A stretch of DNA of 64,000 nt. It comes from UBA961 sp041191145 (lineage in GTDB: Bacteria > Bacteroidota > Ignavibacteria > Kapaibacteriales > UBA961). The DNA is taken from contig JBEEPK010000004.1 in NCBI GenBank assembly GCA_041191145.1, positions 1 to 64,000 on the forward strand. Direction: 5' to 3'. The notes below the pieces were generated by a model. It worked only from the letters and a program-made list of their open reading frames with translations. It was not told where the DNA came from and did no database searches. A program made the position numbers and the translations under genes. Shown here piece after piece: positions 44,687-52,912 of the stretch; within the stretch, counting starts at the first letter, position 1; each line of letters begins with the position of its first letter.

Positions 44687-45424
44687 TCAATGTTTGGGTG
44701 TACAACAATTATGCTCTTGATGTATATTCAAATGAGCTCCTGTACTTGGGATTTGATCCGGAAGAATTGGACTTATCATCGGAATGCCCAGTGAGAGACC
44801 GCGCAAAATGAATATCACTGCAATGATTGCTGTTCCTATCGGCAATGCTTTCTGTACATAACGTTGAAAAGTTTGATTCTTGAAGGAGGATAAACTTCCT
44901 ACAAAGAGCAAAGATGGAATCGTACCTATTCCAAACATCAACATCCATAATGCACTTCCTGAAATGGAGCCGGCATTGAGCGATCCAAGAAATGCGGCAT
45001 ATAAAAATCCACATGGGAGAAGGCCGTTTATCATGCCAAGTAAACAATCACCTTTGACGGATCTTTCTTTCCAATAAGATTGTGTTTTTTGCTGAATGAC
45101 GGAATAAAATGTTCCGAAGGAGCGTAGAATTGGTAATCTGGAGATCAATCTTGATGGTACAACAATCATGAGTAGCATCAAAATTCCGGCAATGATAGAA
45201 ATTGCTTCTTGCGATGTCGCCAATCGCATAGCGCCACCGGAAAATCCAATAAGAATGCCGATGAATGAGTATATGCTAATTCTTCCTGCATGATAGAAAA
45301 GTTTTGAAAGAAGTGGTCTTTTGCCATGAAGTACAAGCACAATTGGTCCGCACATTCCCATGCAATGCAAGCTACCGAGTAAACCCATTGTCAATGCTGT
45401 TATATACAACACTTCACTTGTCAT
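44687..45424 (-). CDS. TauE/SafE-type membrane protein of the cbb3 assembly cluster
   Basis: A 245-residue protein with about six helices. TMGLLGSLHCMGMCGPIVLV at the N-terminus holds the conserved C-M-G-M-C-G-P pattern of the DsbD-like TauE/SafE family found in cytochrome oxidase clusters, and GLLPCGFLYAAFLGSLNAGS repeats it with a second Cys-Gly motif. The tail is His/Cys-rich (HLNIHQEHNCCTPKH), suggesting metal, probably copper, binding. Its start overlaps the fixH stop by four bases. A role in copper delivery or thiol chemistry for oxidase assembly is likely by context, not proven. Confidence 0.85.
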   Translation of the reverse strand: MTSEVLYITALTMGLLGSLHCMGMCGPIVLVLHGKRPLLSKLFYHAGRISIYSFIGILIGFSGGAMRLATSQEAISIIAGILMLLMIVVPSRLISRLPILRSFGTFYSVIQQKTQSYWKERSVKGDCLLGMINGLLPCGFLYAAFLGSLNAGSISGSALWMLMFGIGTIPSLLFVGSLSSFKNQTFQRYVQKALPIGTAIIAVIFILRGLSLGIPMISPILPDQIPSTGAHLNIHQEHNCCTPKH

Positions 45425-45861
45425 TTTGTAAATCTCTGCTCTGCATAAAATGTCGTATTATCTGATTTCCATTCTATTTTAGCAATCCATAATCCTGATT
45501 GCAATGTTGCAATGGAAAATGTTTGCTCTGTACTTCCACCCGCTATCTTGATTTCTTTGTCTAAGTCGGATTCCGAAGGACGATAGAGATGAATCACTCC
45601 GCTTTCCGGAGTATTCGGAAATTGTATGGAAAGTAAGTCACCATTATTTGTCACCGATAAGACTTTTGATAATATCATTGTGTTTTTTTCAGCCAACATT
45701 TTTGCATCATACTTCAATTCATCTGCATAATATTGTTTGCTCACGAGATCCACTTTTTGCGTGAAGGAGAATATCATGAAGCCGATTGTTGCCAAAGCAA
45801 AAGTCGTATAAATAAGTGCAATGCGCCATCCCCAATGGAATCTTGATTGTTTCTTTTCCAT
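45421..45861 (-). CDS. fixH: FixH family cytochrome oxidase assembly protein
   Basis: A 146-residue protein with one N-terminal membrane helix (WRIALIYTTFALATIGFMIF) followed by a periplasmic domain. The WGWRIALIY start and VDLVSKQYYADELKYDAKM match FixH, which acts with CcoG (FixG) in maturation of cbb3 oxidase. AAAGGAG with a five-base gap precedes the ATG at 45861. It lies ten bases after ccoG and overlaps the next gene. Confidence 0.9.
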   Translation of the reverse strand: MEKKQSRFHWGWRIALIYTTFALATIGFMIFSFTQKVDLVSKQYYADELKYDAKMLAEKNTMILSKVLSVTNNGDLLSIQFPNTPESGVIHLYRPSESDLDKEIKIAGGSTEQTFSIATLQSGLWIAKIEWKSDNTTFYAEQRFTK

Positions 45862-45871
45862 GATATCTCCT

Positions 45872-47287
45872 TTATGGTGCTATGAAAGCACTTTGAACTG
45901 TTTCTATAATTTTGCCATTCGAATAAATACCGAATTGAATCATTGTTTTTCCTGATACAGCCGAATTCTTCGGAATGGAAACGAGCATTCTACTTTCAAG
46001 AGTGGCGAACTCTTTAACAGGAGTGAATGAACCTAATGGCTTCATTGATACATTTTTTGGGGACAATATCTTGATCTTTATATCCTTGTCACCAAATGTT
46101 TTATTCGTGATCATCACATTGAAGAAGTTGCCAATGGCATCATTTCCCTGTTTAACAAAAGTTGTTCCTGGTTGTCGTAAAATCAAAGTTTCGGTTTCTG
46201 TTCTTTTTGAAAACATATATCCAAGGATGGTAAGAAGTATGACCCATACTGCAAGATATGATTTGATTCTTGCGGTGAAAATATTTGCTGTTCCATTCTT
46301 CACGGCCTCCCAGGAAGTATATCTGATGAGTCCTTTGGGCTTATTGATTTTTTTCATGACATGGTCGCAAGCGTCAATGCAAGCGGTGCAGTTCACGCAT
46401 TCAAGCTGTATGCCATTTCTGATGTCTATGCCCGTTGGACAAACCACCACGCATTGATGACAATCTATGCAATCACCTGAATTGATTTGTGCATGTTCTG
46501 ATTTCCTATTTTTTTGTTTTCCTCTTGGTTCTCCACGCAAGAAATCATAAGTCACGGCAATGGTGTTTTTGTCAACCAATACTGATTGATATCTGCCATA
46601 TGGACATGCAATCAGGCATGCTTGCTCTCTGAATCTTGCAAATACTGCATAAAACACAAAGCTAAATAATGTGATGATACCAAGTCCGGCAAGATGATTC
46701 ATCGGATCATCAAGTTGAATGTTTAAGAGTGCATCTCTTCCGATGATATATGCCAGAAAGGTATTTGCGATAGCGAATGAAATCCCAAAAAATATCAGAT
46801 GTTTTATGCTCTTTTTTACCAACTTATTTGAGGACCAAGGTCCTGCATTAAGCGTTGCTTGCTCTTTTGGAGATCCCTCGATGAACCATTCGATTCTTCT
46901 AAAGATCATTTCGAGGAAAATGGTTTGAGGACATATCCAACCACACCAAATCCTACCGGCGATTGCTGTGAAGAGAGCAACAGATACTAGAGATGACAAA
47001 GCAAGCAGTACGACTAAATGAAAATCTTGTGGCATGAACGGAATGCCAAAGACGATGAACATTCTTTCGGGAAGATTGAGCAACATGAATGGATGACCAT
47101 TCACATAAATATGAGGTCCTGCAAAGAGAAAAATCAGTAGTATAGAGGCAACTACCGTACGCGCTGTATAATAGCGTCCTTTGGGTTGTCGGGCATAAAT
47201 CCACTTTCGGGAGCCATCGCGATCAATGCTGGCAAGCTCATTCCGAAAATTCTCAACATCCTCAACAGGGACATCAATTATGGACAT
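45872..47287 (-). CDS. ccoG: Cytochrome c oxidase accessory protein CcoG (FixG/RdxA)
   Basis: A 471-residue membrane ferredoxin-like protein thought to reduce copper for cbb3 assembly. It has helices near the N-terminus and WCGWICPQTIFLEMIFRRIEWFIEG. Two 4Fe-4S motifs follow: CIDCHQCVVVCPTGID and CVNCTACIDACDHVM. A further helix and a C-terminal immunoglobulin-like domain complete it. TTG 47293 opens the frame, but ATG 47287 lies eight bases after GGGAGG, so MSIIDVPVEDV is the likely N-terminus. It heads the assembly operon, about 30 kb from ccoNO. Confidence 0.95.
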   Translation of the reverse strand: MSIIDVPVEDVENFRNELASIDRDGSRKWIYARQPKGRYYTARTVVASILLIFLFAGPHIYVNGHPFMLLNLPERMFIVFGIPFMPQDFHLVVLLALSSLVSVALFTAIAGRIWCGWICPQTIFLEMIFRRIEWFIEGSPKEQATLNAGPWSSNKLVKKSIKHLIFFGISFAIANTFLAYIIGRDALLNIQLDDPMNHLAGLGIITLFSFVFYAVFARFREQACLIACPYGRYQSVLVDKNTIAVTYDFLRGEPRGKQKNRKSEHAQINSGDCIDCHQCVVVCPTGIDIRNGIQLECVNCTACIDACDHVMKKINKPKGLIRYTSWEAVKNGTANIFTARIKSYLAVWVILLTILGYMFSKRTETETLILRQPGTTFVKQGNDAIGNFFNVMITNKTFGDKDIKIKILSPKNVSMKPLGSFTPVKEFATLESRMLVSIPKNSAVSGKTMIQFGIYSNGKIIETVQSAFIAP

Positions 47288-47405
47288 ATTCAATCCCTCC
47301 CAGAATCAGAATATGGTAATGAACAAAGTATCCAATTCAAAATTCCTTGGTTTTGGTCACTCTAACAATGATTTTTGTCATACCAAATGAATTACCGGAT
47401 ATTCA

Positions 47406-48677
47406 ATGCAACATTCTCTTTTTACATTATTGCTCTCCGAATCTGAAGGAATATCAGATTCCTTATATCCTTTTTCCATCATGCATTCTTCATGGGAATT
47501 ACGATATGGTGGCCGCAGGATTTTTGAAGCATATAGAGATTCATTGCCTGAATTCTCCATTCGTTTTGCTGGAAGGGATATTCAAAAGAGATCCTTTTTG
47601 GAACAAGAAGGGATTGCCACTGAGGTATTATCGGGACAATCTGCTCCACTCATGATCCTTCGCGCTGAAATTGCACCCAATACACATACAGTAACAATAT
47701 TGCGAAGAATGGCAATTGATGGTGGTCAGTCTTTTGTCATAAAAGACGGAGAGAATATCATTGGTGTCTATCTTGTGAACGATGCCGAATTGTCTGAAGT
47801 GAATCTTCATGCACCCACTTTCGAACAAATTATAGTAAATATCCGACTTGATCTTTTACCAATAACTACAATCGAAACCGAGAGTTTGCATCATCAATGG
47901 AATGCCATGATGATGGCTCCAAAAGCCATTACAGAATCATTCGGATTTTTCTCGAAGCAATTGAAGGAGTCTCTTCCGGGACATGTGTTCGCATTGAATG
48001 TCGATCGTATTTTGACCGGAAGAAATTGCGAATTTGCTCCAGGGATAGTGCTGGACGCAAGTAAAGGGCCGATCATCATAGAATCCGATGTGCAGATAAT
48101 GGCGCATTCATTTATTCAAGGACCATGTCATATCGGAAAGGGAAGTATCATCAAAGCAGGTGCACAAATCTACTCCGGTACAGTTATTGGTCCACTTTGT
48201 AAAATCGGTGGGGAAGTCGAGCAAAGTATTTTTCATGGATATGCGAATAAGCAGCATCAGGGCTTTGTGGGCCATTCCTATTGTGGAGAATGGGTGAATC
48301 TCGGAGCCATGACAACAACTTCTGATCTGAAGAATACATATGGGGAAATTGATGTGTTTTTGCGTGGTAAAAGAGTACAAACCGGACTGAGATTTCTAGG
48401 AGCTCTTATAGGAGATCATTCAAAAACAGCAATTGGGACATGTCTTTCCACAGGAACGGTGATTGGAATCAACTCCTCCATTCATGATATAGGAGTCTTT
48501 CCACCAAAGGAAATTCCTTCATTTAGTTGGGGTACAAAGGATTCAAATGATACTATCAAAGTGATCTATGAATTGGACAAAGCTCTTACCATTGCCGATA
48601 TTGTCATGAATCGAAGAGAGAAAACGATTACAAATTCTCAAAAACAGTTATTCAAACAAGAATTCGACAAAATCTAA
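47406..48677 (+). CDS. GlmU-like sugar nucleotidyltransferase/acetyltransferase (Bacteroidota type)
   Basis: A 423-residue protein matching the alternative GlmU-like family of Bacteroidota. The N-terminal half carries SWELRYGGRRIFEAYRDSL. The C-terminal half is a left-handed beta-helix with hexapeptide repeats (GPIIIESDVQIMAHSFIQGPCHIGKGSIIKAGAQIYSGTVIG in outline). Conserved late motifs are FHGYANKQHQGFVGHSYCGEWVNLGA and TTTSDLKNTYG. It probably makes UDP-GlcNAc or a related precursor for peptidoglycan and LPS. Substrate is inferred from family. A long 3' region with a structured RNA-like segment follows. Confidence 0.87.
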   Translation: MQHSLFTLLLSESEGISDSLYPFSIMHSSWELRYGGRRIFEAYRDSLPEFSIRFAGRDIQKRSFLEQEGIATEVLSGQSAPLMILRAEIAPNTHTVTILRRMAIDGGQSFVIKDGENIIGVYLVNDAELSEVNLHAPTFEQIIVNIRLDLLPITTIETESLHHQWNAMMMAPKAITESFGFFSKQLKESLPGHVFALNVDRILTGRNCEFAPGIVLDASKGPIIIESDVQIMAHSFIQGPCHIGKGSIIKAGAQIYSGTVIGPLCKIGGEVEQSIFHGYANKQHQGFVGHSYCGEWVNLGAMTTTSDLKNTYGEIDVFLRGKRVQTGLRFLGALIGDHSKTAIGTCLSTGTVIGINSSIHDIGVFPPKEIPSFSWGTKDSNDTIKVIYELDKALTIADIVMNRREKTITNSQKQLFKQEFDKI

Positions 48678-48788
48678 GAGAAATCTTCAAAGTAAGACCA
48701 AAATCTGGGTTTTTGGCATACACTTTGCTTAATATTAACCAAGAATCTGGTTATTATTAGCCAAATGAAAATTGTATGTTGACCCCCG

Positions 48789-48908
48789 AGGTTTGGTGCT
48801 TCCCTTCAATGCTGCAAAACCTGAATGGTTTTTGGCATCAAACCTATCTTCCCTAAGAGCACGATTCCCGTAAACGCTTCCCCTGTTTACGGGAATTGTT
48901 GTTTTTAT
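48789..48908 (+). ncRNA. Candidate structured small RNA or long 3' UTR element
   Basis: Between the GlmU-like gene and atpC an 11-bp helix can form: AGGTTTGGTGC (48789-48799) with GCATCAAACCT (48835-48845). It encloses a second hairpin AAAACC-TGAAT-GGTTTT (48816-48832). A strong terminator follows (ATTCCCGTAAAC/GTTTACGGGAAT at 48864-48896 then TGTTGTTTTT). The end is 231 bases past the gene stop, longer than needed for a plain terminator. No clear -7 element was found, and the fold does not match SRP, tmRNA or 6S RNA as far as can be judged by eye. Confidence 0.4.
48864..48908 (+). terminator. Rho-independent terminator after the GlmU-like gene/candidate RNA
   Basis: A perfect 12-bp stem, ATTCCCGTAAAC with GTTTACGGGAAT, around a nine-base loop, followed by TGTTGTTTTTAT. 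Confidence 0.88.
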
Positions 48909-48939
48909 ACAAAAAAAGCCATCAAATTGATGGCTTTTT
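48909..48939. terminator. Bidirectional terminator after atpC
   Basis: AGCCATCAA and TTGATGGCT (48917-48935) pair, flanked by seven A and five T residues; on the minus strand it ends atpDC. Confidence 0.9.
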
Positions 48940-48959
48940 CATTGTTACAAGATTGAATC

Positions 48960-49367
48960 TTATTTCGAAGCTATGCGAGCTCTATTTTCTTGAATGGAGA
49001 TTGCATGCTTGATATGATCTCTTTGCTGCATTGAAGTTGTGTGTTCGAGCTGTTGTTTCAAATCAGTTAATGTTGCATTGACTGCATCAAGATTGATTTC
49101 TGAAGCTACCTCTGCTGTTTCAACAACCACGGAGACACGATTGCCGAGAACTTCAACAAAACCGCCTTCGGTCGCATAGAGCACTTCTGAATTATCTTCA
49201 TTGATAATTTTGATTGCACCGACTTCAAGTGCTGATACAATCGGGGCGTGATTGTAAAGAACTTGAAAGGGTGATTGTGCGCCCGGCAAAGAGACAGAGA
49301 CGCCTGTTCCGCTATAAATAATACTTTGCGGAGTTACGATATCGATATTGAGCAAATGTTCTGACAT
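48960..49367 (-). CDS. atpC: ATP synthase F1 epsilon subunit
   Basis: The 135-residue epsilon subunit of the F1 stalk. The N-terminal beta-sandwich shows LLNIDIVTPQSIIYSG, FQVLYNHAPIVSALEVGAIKI and YATEGGFVEVLGNRVSVVVE. A C-terminal helical hairpin follows and can inhibit ATP hydrolysis. It lies 26 bases after atpD and ends at a terminator. Other F1 and all Fo genes are absent nearby. Confidence 0.95.
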   Translation of the reverse strand: MSEHLLNIDIVTPQSIIYSGTGVSVSLPGAQSPFQVLYNHAPIVSALEVGAIKIINEDNSEVLYATEGGFVEVLGNRVSVVVETAEVASEINLDAVNATLTDLKQQLEHTTSMQQRDHIKHAISIQENRARIASK

Positions 49368-49393
49368 ACTACTTCATTAATTAAAGAGATCAA

Positions 49394-50800
49394 TTATGCA
49401 TTGGCTTTTTTGAATGCATCATAGACTTCGTCGATTGTTCCTTTATAGCTGAAATATCCTTCAGGGATATGGTCAACTTCACCATCAAGAATTGCTTTGA
49501 AACCGGAGATTGTATCTTCGATCTTTACATAGCGACCTTGGAAACCAGTGAATTGCTCGGCAACGAAGAATGGTTGAGAGAAGAATTTCTGAATCTTACG
49601 AGCGCGATATACGGTTTGTTTATCATCATCAGACAATTCGTCCATACCAAGAATATTGATGATATCTTGAAGATCTTTATAAGTCTGAAGAACTTTCTTC
49701 ACGCGCATTGCAGTATTATAATGATCGTAACCGATGATCAAAGGATCGAGAATTCGTGAACTTGAATCGAGAGGATCCACCGCAGGATAAATACCCAATT
49801 CAGCAATTTGACGGGAAAGAACCGTTGTAGCATCCAAGTGAGAGAATGTATTTGCAGGAGCAGGGTCTGTCAAGTCATCCGCAGGAACATATACCGCTTG
49901 CACGGATGTGATTGAACCTTTGTCTGTTGAAGCGATACGCTCTTGCAAGCCACCCATCTCAGTTGCCAATGTCGGCTGATAACCCACCGCTGAAGGCATA
50001 CGGCCAAGCAAAGCGGATACTTCGGAACCGGCTTGCGTGAAACGGAAGATATTGTCAACAAACAACAATACATCGCGGCCTTCTTCATCGCGGAAATATT
50101 CAGCCATTGTAAGAGCCGTAAGAGCCACGCGTGCACGCGCTCCCGGTGGTTCATTCATCTGACCAAACACGAGGGCTGTTTTGTCAATAACCTTTGACTC
50201 AGTCATTTCAAGATATAAGTCATTTCCTTCGCGAGTACGCTCACCAACACCTGCAAAAATGGAATAACCACCATGTTGCTTGGCGATATTGTGAATCAAT
50301 TCTTGGATGATAACTGTTTTACCAACACCCGCACCACCGAAAAGACCTGTTTTACCACCTTTTGTAAATGGCTCGATCAAATCGATAACCTTGATGCCTG
50401 TTTCAAACATTTCTTTCTTTGTGGAAAGCGATTGAAAATCAGGAGCTGGGCGGTGAATCGGATATTTTGTCTTGGCTTGAATTGCTGGCTTATTGTCGAT
50501 TCCTTGACCGGTTACATTGATCAAGCGACCAAGAACTTCCGGACCAACAGGAACGGTAATGGGAGCGCCTGTATCTATAACACTCATTCCACGAACCAAT
50601 CCATCAGTTGAATCCATCGCGATGGAACGAACTCTGTCTTGTCCGAGATGTTGTTGTACTTCACAAATCAGGACATCTTCCTTGCCTTCTGTTGTGGTTC
50701 TTGGGATTTCGAGAGCATTAAGGACCGGAGGAATATGCCCATTTGGGAATTCGACATCCACCACCGGGCCAATCACCTGAACTATGTGACCGTTGTTCAT
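49394..50800 (-). CDS. atpD: ATP synthase F1 beta subunit
   Basis: The catalytic beta subunit of F-type ATP synthase. Walker A GLFGGAGVGKTVIIQEL, GVGERTREGNDLY with the catalytic Glu, LLFVDNIFRFTQAGSEVSALLGRMPSAVGYQPTL and the DELSD region near 385-390 are present. The frame is open to 50848, but ATG 50800 (MNNGHIVQVIGPVVDVEF) matches the family and gives 468 residues. The predicted promoter at 50853-50882 would place transcription start inside the longer frame, which supports this choice. Cotranscribed with atpC only. Confidence 0.97.
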   Translation of the reverse strand: MNNGHIVQVIGPVVDVEFPNGHIPPVLNALEIPRTTTEGKEDVLICEVQQHLGQDRVRSIAMDSTDGLVRGMSVIDTGAPITVPVGPEVLGRLINVTGQGIDNKPAIQAKTKYPIHRPAPDFQSLSTKKEMFETGIKVIDLIEPFTKGGKTGLFGGAGVGKTVIIQELIHNIAKQHGGYSIFAGVGERTREGNDLYLEMTESKVIDKTALVFGQMNEPPGARARVALTALTMAEYFRDEEGRDVLLFVDNIFRFTQAGSEVSALLGRMPSAVGYQPTLATEMGGLQERIASTDKGSITSVQAVYVPADDLTDPAPANTFSHLDATTVLSRQIAELGIYPAVDPLDSSSRILDPLIIGYDHYNTAMRVKKVLQTYKDLQDIINILGMDELSDDDKQTVYRARKIQKFFSQPFFVAEQFTGFQGRYVKIEDTISGFKAILDGEVDHIPEGYFSYKGTIDEVYDAFKKANA

Positions 50801-50852
50801 TGGGGAAAGACCTTCAAATATTGAATTGGAGAAGTAATTATTCTGCAAAGCA

Positions 50853-50882
50853 CAAACTTACGAAACTTGCCTCATAGGACAA
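50853..50882 (-). promoter_or_regulatory. Bacteroidota-type promoter for atpDC
   Basis: On the minus strand TTG (50880-50882), a 19-base spacer and TAAGTTTG (50853-50860) match the consensus. Confidence 0.7.
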
Positions 50883-50929
50883 AGTCCTTTCAAAGTGAGT
50901 TAAGCCATCATTTCATGCAATTGTTTGGA

Positions 50930-50958
50930 TTGGAAGTCAAAAATCCTTGTTATTTTTG
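50930..50958 (+). promoter_or_regulatory. Bacteroidota-type promoter for hmgA
   Basis: TTG (50930-50932), an 18-base spacer and TATTTTTG (50951-50958), 68 bases before the hmgA start; divergent from the atpDC promoter. Confidence 0.65.
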
Positions 50959-51026
50959 TTCATTGTTCTTGTCAGAAGGCAAGAATGATGGGAGGGTGAT
51001 TATTCCCCACTATTCAGGAAGTTGAC

Positions 51027-52322
51027 ATGGAACTTCAATACAATTCAGGATTCGGCAATGAATTTGCCACTGAGGCCTTACCGGGTGCTCTTCCGATCGG
51101 ACAGAATTCACCGCAAAGAAATCCGTATGATCTCTATGCAGAACAAGTGAATGGTTCTGCTTTTACAGCTCCAAGAGGCGCTAATAAACGCTCTTGGCTG
51201 TATAGAATAAGACCTTCAGTTGTTCATAAACCTTATGAAAGAATCGAAAATGGCTTGATTCGATCCACCCCTTTCGATGAAGTGGAGACAACGCCAAATC
51301 AATTACGATGGGATCCACATCCGATTCCGGAAGCTAAAGCCGATATGGTCGATGGTATCATCACCATGGCAGGTTGCGGAGACTCCGCCTCACAATCAGG
51401 CGTTGCGGTGCATATTTATGCCATTAATTCTTCGATGGAAAATAAATATTTCTACAATGCTGATGGTGAGATGCTGTTTATTCCTCAGCATGGTGCACTA
51501 TTGTTCCGTACAGAACTTGGTAAAATTCATGTATCCCCCGGAGAAATTTGCGTGATTCCTCGCGGGATAAAATTCGCTGTGGACCTTATGGATAGCTCAG
51601 CTAGAGGATATATTTGTGAGAATTATGGTTCGCCATTCAAATTGCCAGATCTCGGTCCAATTGGTGCGAATGGTTTAGCAAATCCACGAGATTTTCAATA
51701 TCCCATTGCATCATATGAGCAAGTTGACGGAGAATTTCATGTGATTTCCAAATTCATGGGAAATCTCTGGCAAGCTGAATTGCGTCATTCTCCTCTAGAT
51801 GTTGTTGCATGGCATGGTAATTATGCTCCATACAAATATGATTTGGCGCATTTCAATTGCATCAATACCGTCACTTTTGATCATCCCGATCCATCTATCT
51901 ATACAGTTCTCACATCTGCATCTGATACTCCGGGAACAGCTAATGCTGATTTCGTGGTTTTTCCACCAAGGTGGATGGTTGCAGAGCATACATTCAGACC
52001 ACCCTGGTTCCATAGAAATTTCATGAATGAGTATATGGGATTGATTTCCGGTGCTTATGATGCTAAAGAAGGTGGATTTGTGCCTGGTGGAAGCTCATTG
52101 CACAATTGTATGTCAGGTCATGGACCCGATGCCGCCACATATGAAAAAGCGGTTAATGCAACTTTGGAACCTCATTATTTGAATAATGGATTTGCATTCA
52201 TGGTAGAAACTCGATTTGTGAATCGTCCAACCAAATATGCAATGGAAACAGGTGAATTACAGAGAGATTATTTTGAATGCTGGCAAGGATTGAAGCCACT
52301 GTTCAATCCAAATAAGCGATAA
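51027..52322 (+). CDS. hmgA: Homogentisate 1,2-dioxygenase
   Basis: HmgA opens the ring of homogentisate in phenylalanine/tyrosine breakdown, an O2-dependent non-haem iron reaction. NSGFGNEFATEALPGALPIGQNSPQ is a family signature. Iron ligand segments are visible as FRPPWFHRNFMNEYMGLI and SLHNCMSGHGPD. The length of 431 residues is normal. Maleylacetoacetate isomerase and fumarylacetoacetase genes are not adjacent. It has its own promoter and terminator, so it is monocistronic. Confidence 0.97.
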   Translation: MELQYNSGFGNEFATEALPGALPIGQNSPQRNPYDLYAEQVNGSAFTAPRGANKRSWLYRIRPSVVHKPYERIENGLIRSTPFDEVETTPNQLRWDPHPIPEAKADMVDGIITMAGCGDSASQSGVAVHIYAINSSMENKYFYNADGEMLFIPQHGALLFRTELGKIHVSPGEICVIPRGIKFAVDLMDSSARGYICENYGSPFKLPDLGPIGANGLANPRDFQYPIASYEQVDGEFHVISKFMGNLWQAELRHSPLDVVAWHGNYAPYKYDLAHFNCINTVTFDHPDPSIYTVLTSASDTPGTANADFVVFPPRWMVAEHTFRPPWFHRNFMNEYMGLISGAYDAKEGGFVPGGSSLHNCMSGHGPDAATYEKAVNATLEPHYLNNGFAFMVETRFVNRPTKYAMETGELQRDYFECWQGLKPLFNPNKR

Positions 52323-52345
52323 ATAATCGCTGAAATATCAGGAAG

Positions 52346-52382
52346 CCCCGACGAGTGCTATCCGTCGGGGCACTTTTTTTTC
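52346..52382 (+). terminator. Rho-independent terminator after hmgA
   Basis: GCCCCGACG and CGTCGGGGC (52346-52372) pair around a nine-base loop, followed by a run of nine T residues that ends just before purE. Confidence 0.95.
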
Positions 52383-52399
52383 TTAGGCAAAGGCATATC

Positions 52400-52912
52400 A
52401 TGTCAGAGCAAAAAAACAATCGTTTTGGTTTAGACCCAATAGTTGGAATCATCATGGGGAGTGATTCAGATCTTCCAACAATGCAAGAGGCTGCATCGAT
52501 ATGCGAGACATTTTCGATTCCGTATGAATTGAAGGTAGTTTCTGCGCATAGAACACCGGAAGATATGGCTGAATATGGAAAAACAGCTCATATGCGTGGG
52601 ATAAAAGTGATTGTAGCAGGAGCAGGCGGTGCCGCTCATTTACCCGGAATGATCGCAGCTTATTCGCCATTACCCGTGATTGGGGTGCCTGTTCAAACCA
52701 AGGCATTGGGTGGTCAAGATTCGCTATTATCCATCGTGCAAATGCCACCCGGCGTTCCGGTTGCGACAGTTGCAATTGGTGGCGGGAAAAATGCAGGCTT
52801 ACTTGCTGTTCAGATTCTAAGCGCTTGTTTTCCTGAACTACTTGATGAAATGACCGTGTTTAAAGCCAAGATGGCTGAAGAATCTCGCAAAAAAAATGAA
52901 CGATTAGGATAA
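52400..52912 (+). CDS. purE: N5-carboxyaminoimidazole ribonucleotide mutase PurE
   Basis: PurE moves the carboxyl group of N5-CAIR to give CAIR in purine synthesis. VGIIMGSDSDLPTMQEA, VVSAHRTPEDMAEYG, AGAGGAAHLPGMIAAYSPLPVIGVPV and LGGQDSLLSIVQMPPGVPVATVAIG are signature stretches, with the active-site His in SAHRTP. The frame opens at 52355 inside the hmgA terminator; ATG 52400 (MSEQKNNRFG, 170 residues) fits the family. No purK is nearby. Its end overlaps the convergent glycosyltransferase by nine bases. Confidence 0.96.
   Translation: MSEQKNNRFGLDPIVGIIMGSDSDLPTMQEAASICETFSIPYELKVVSAHRTPEDMAEYGKTAHMRGIKVIVAGAGGAAHLPGMIAAYSPLPVIGVPVQTKALGGQDSLLSIVQMPPGVPVATVAIGGGKNAGLLAVQILSACFPELLDEMTVFKAKMAEESRKKNERLG

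Noticed and set aside
48780..48905. SRP, 6S or tmRNA at the GlmU/atpC junction
   Set aside because: The segment lacks the GGTCAGGTCCGGAAGG-like SRP loop, a 6S-type open bubble with paired ends and the tRNA-like end of tmRNA.
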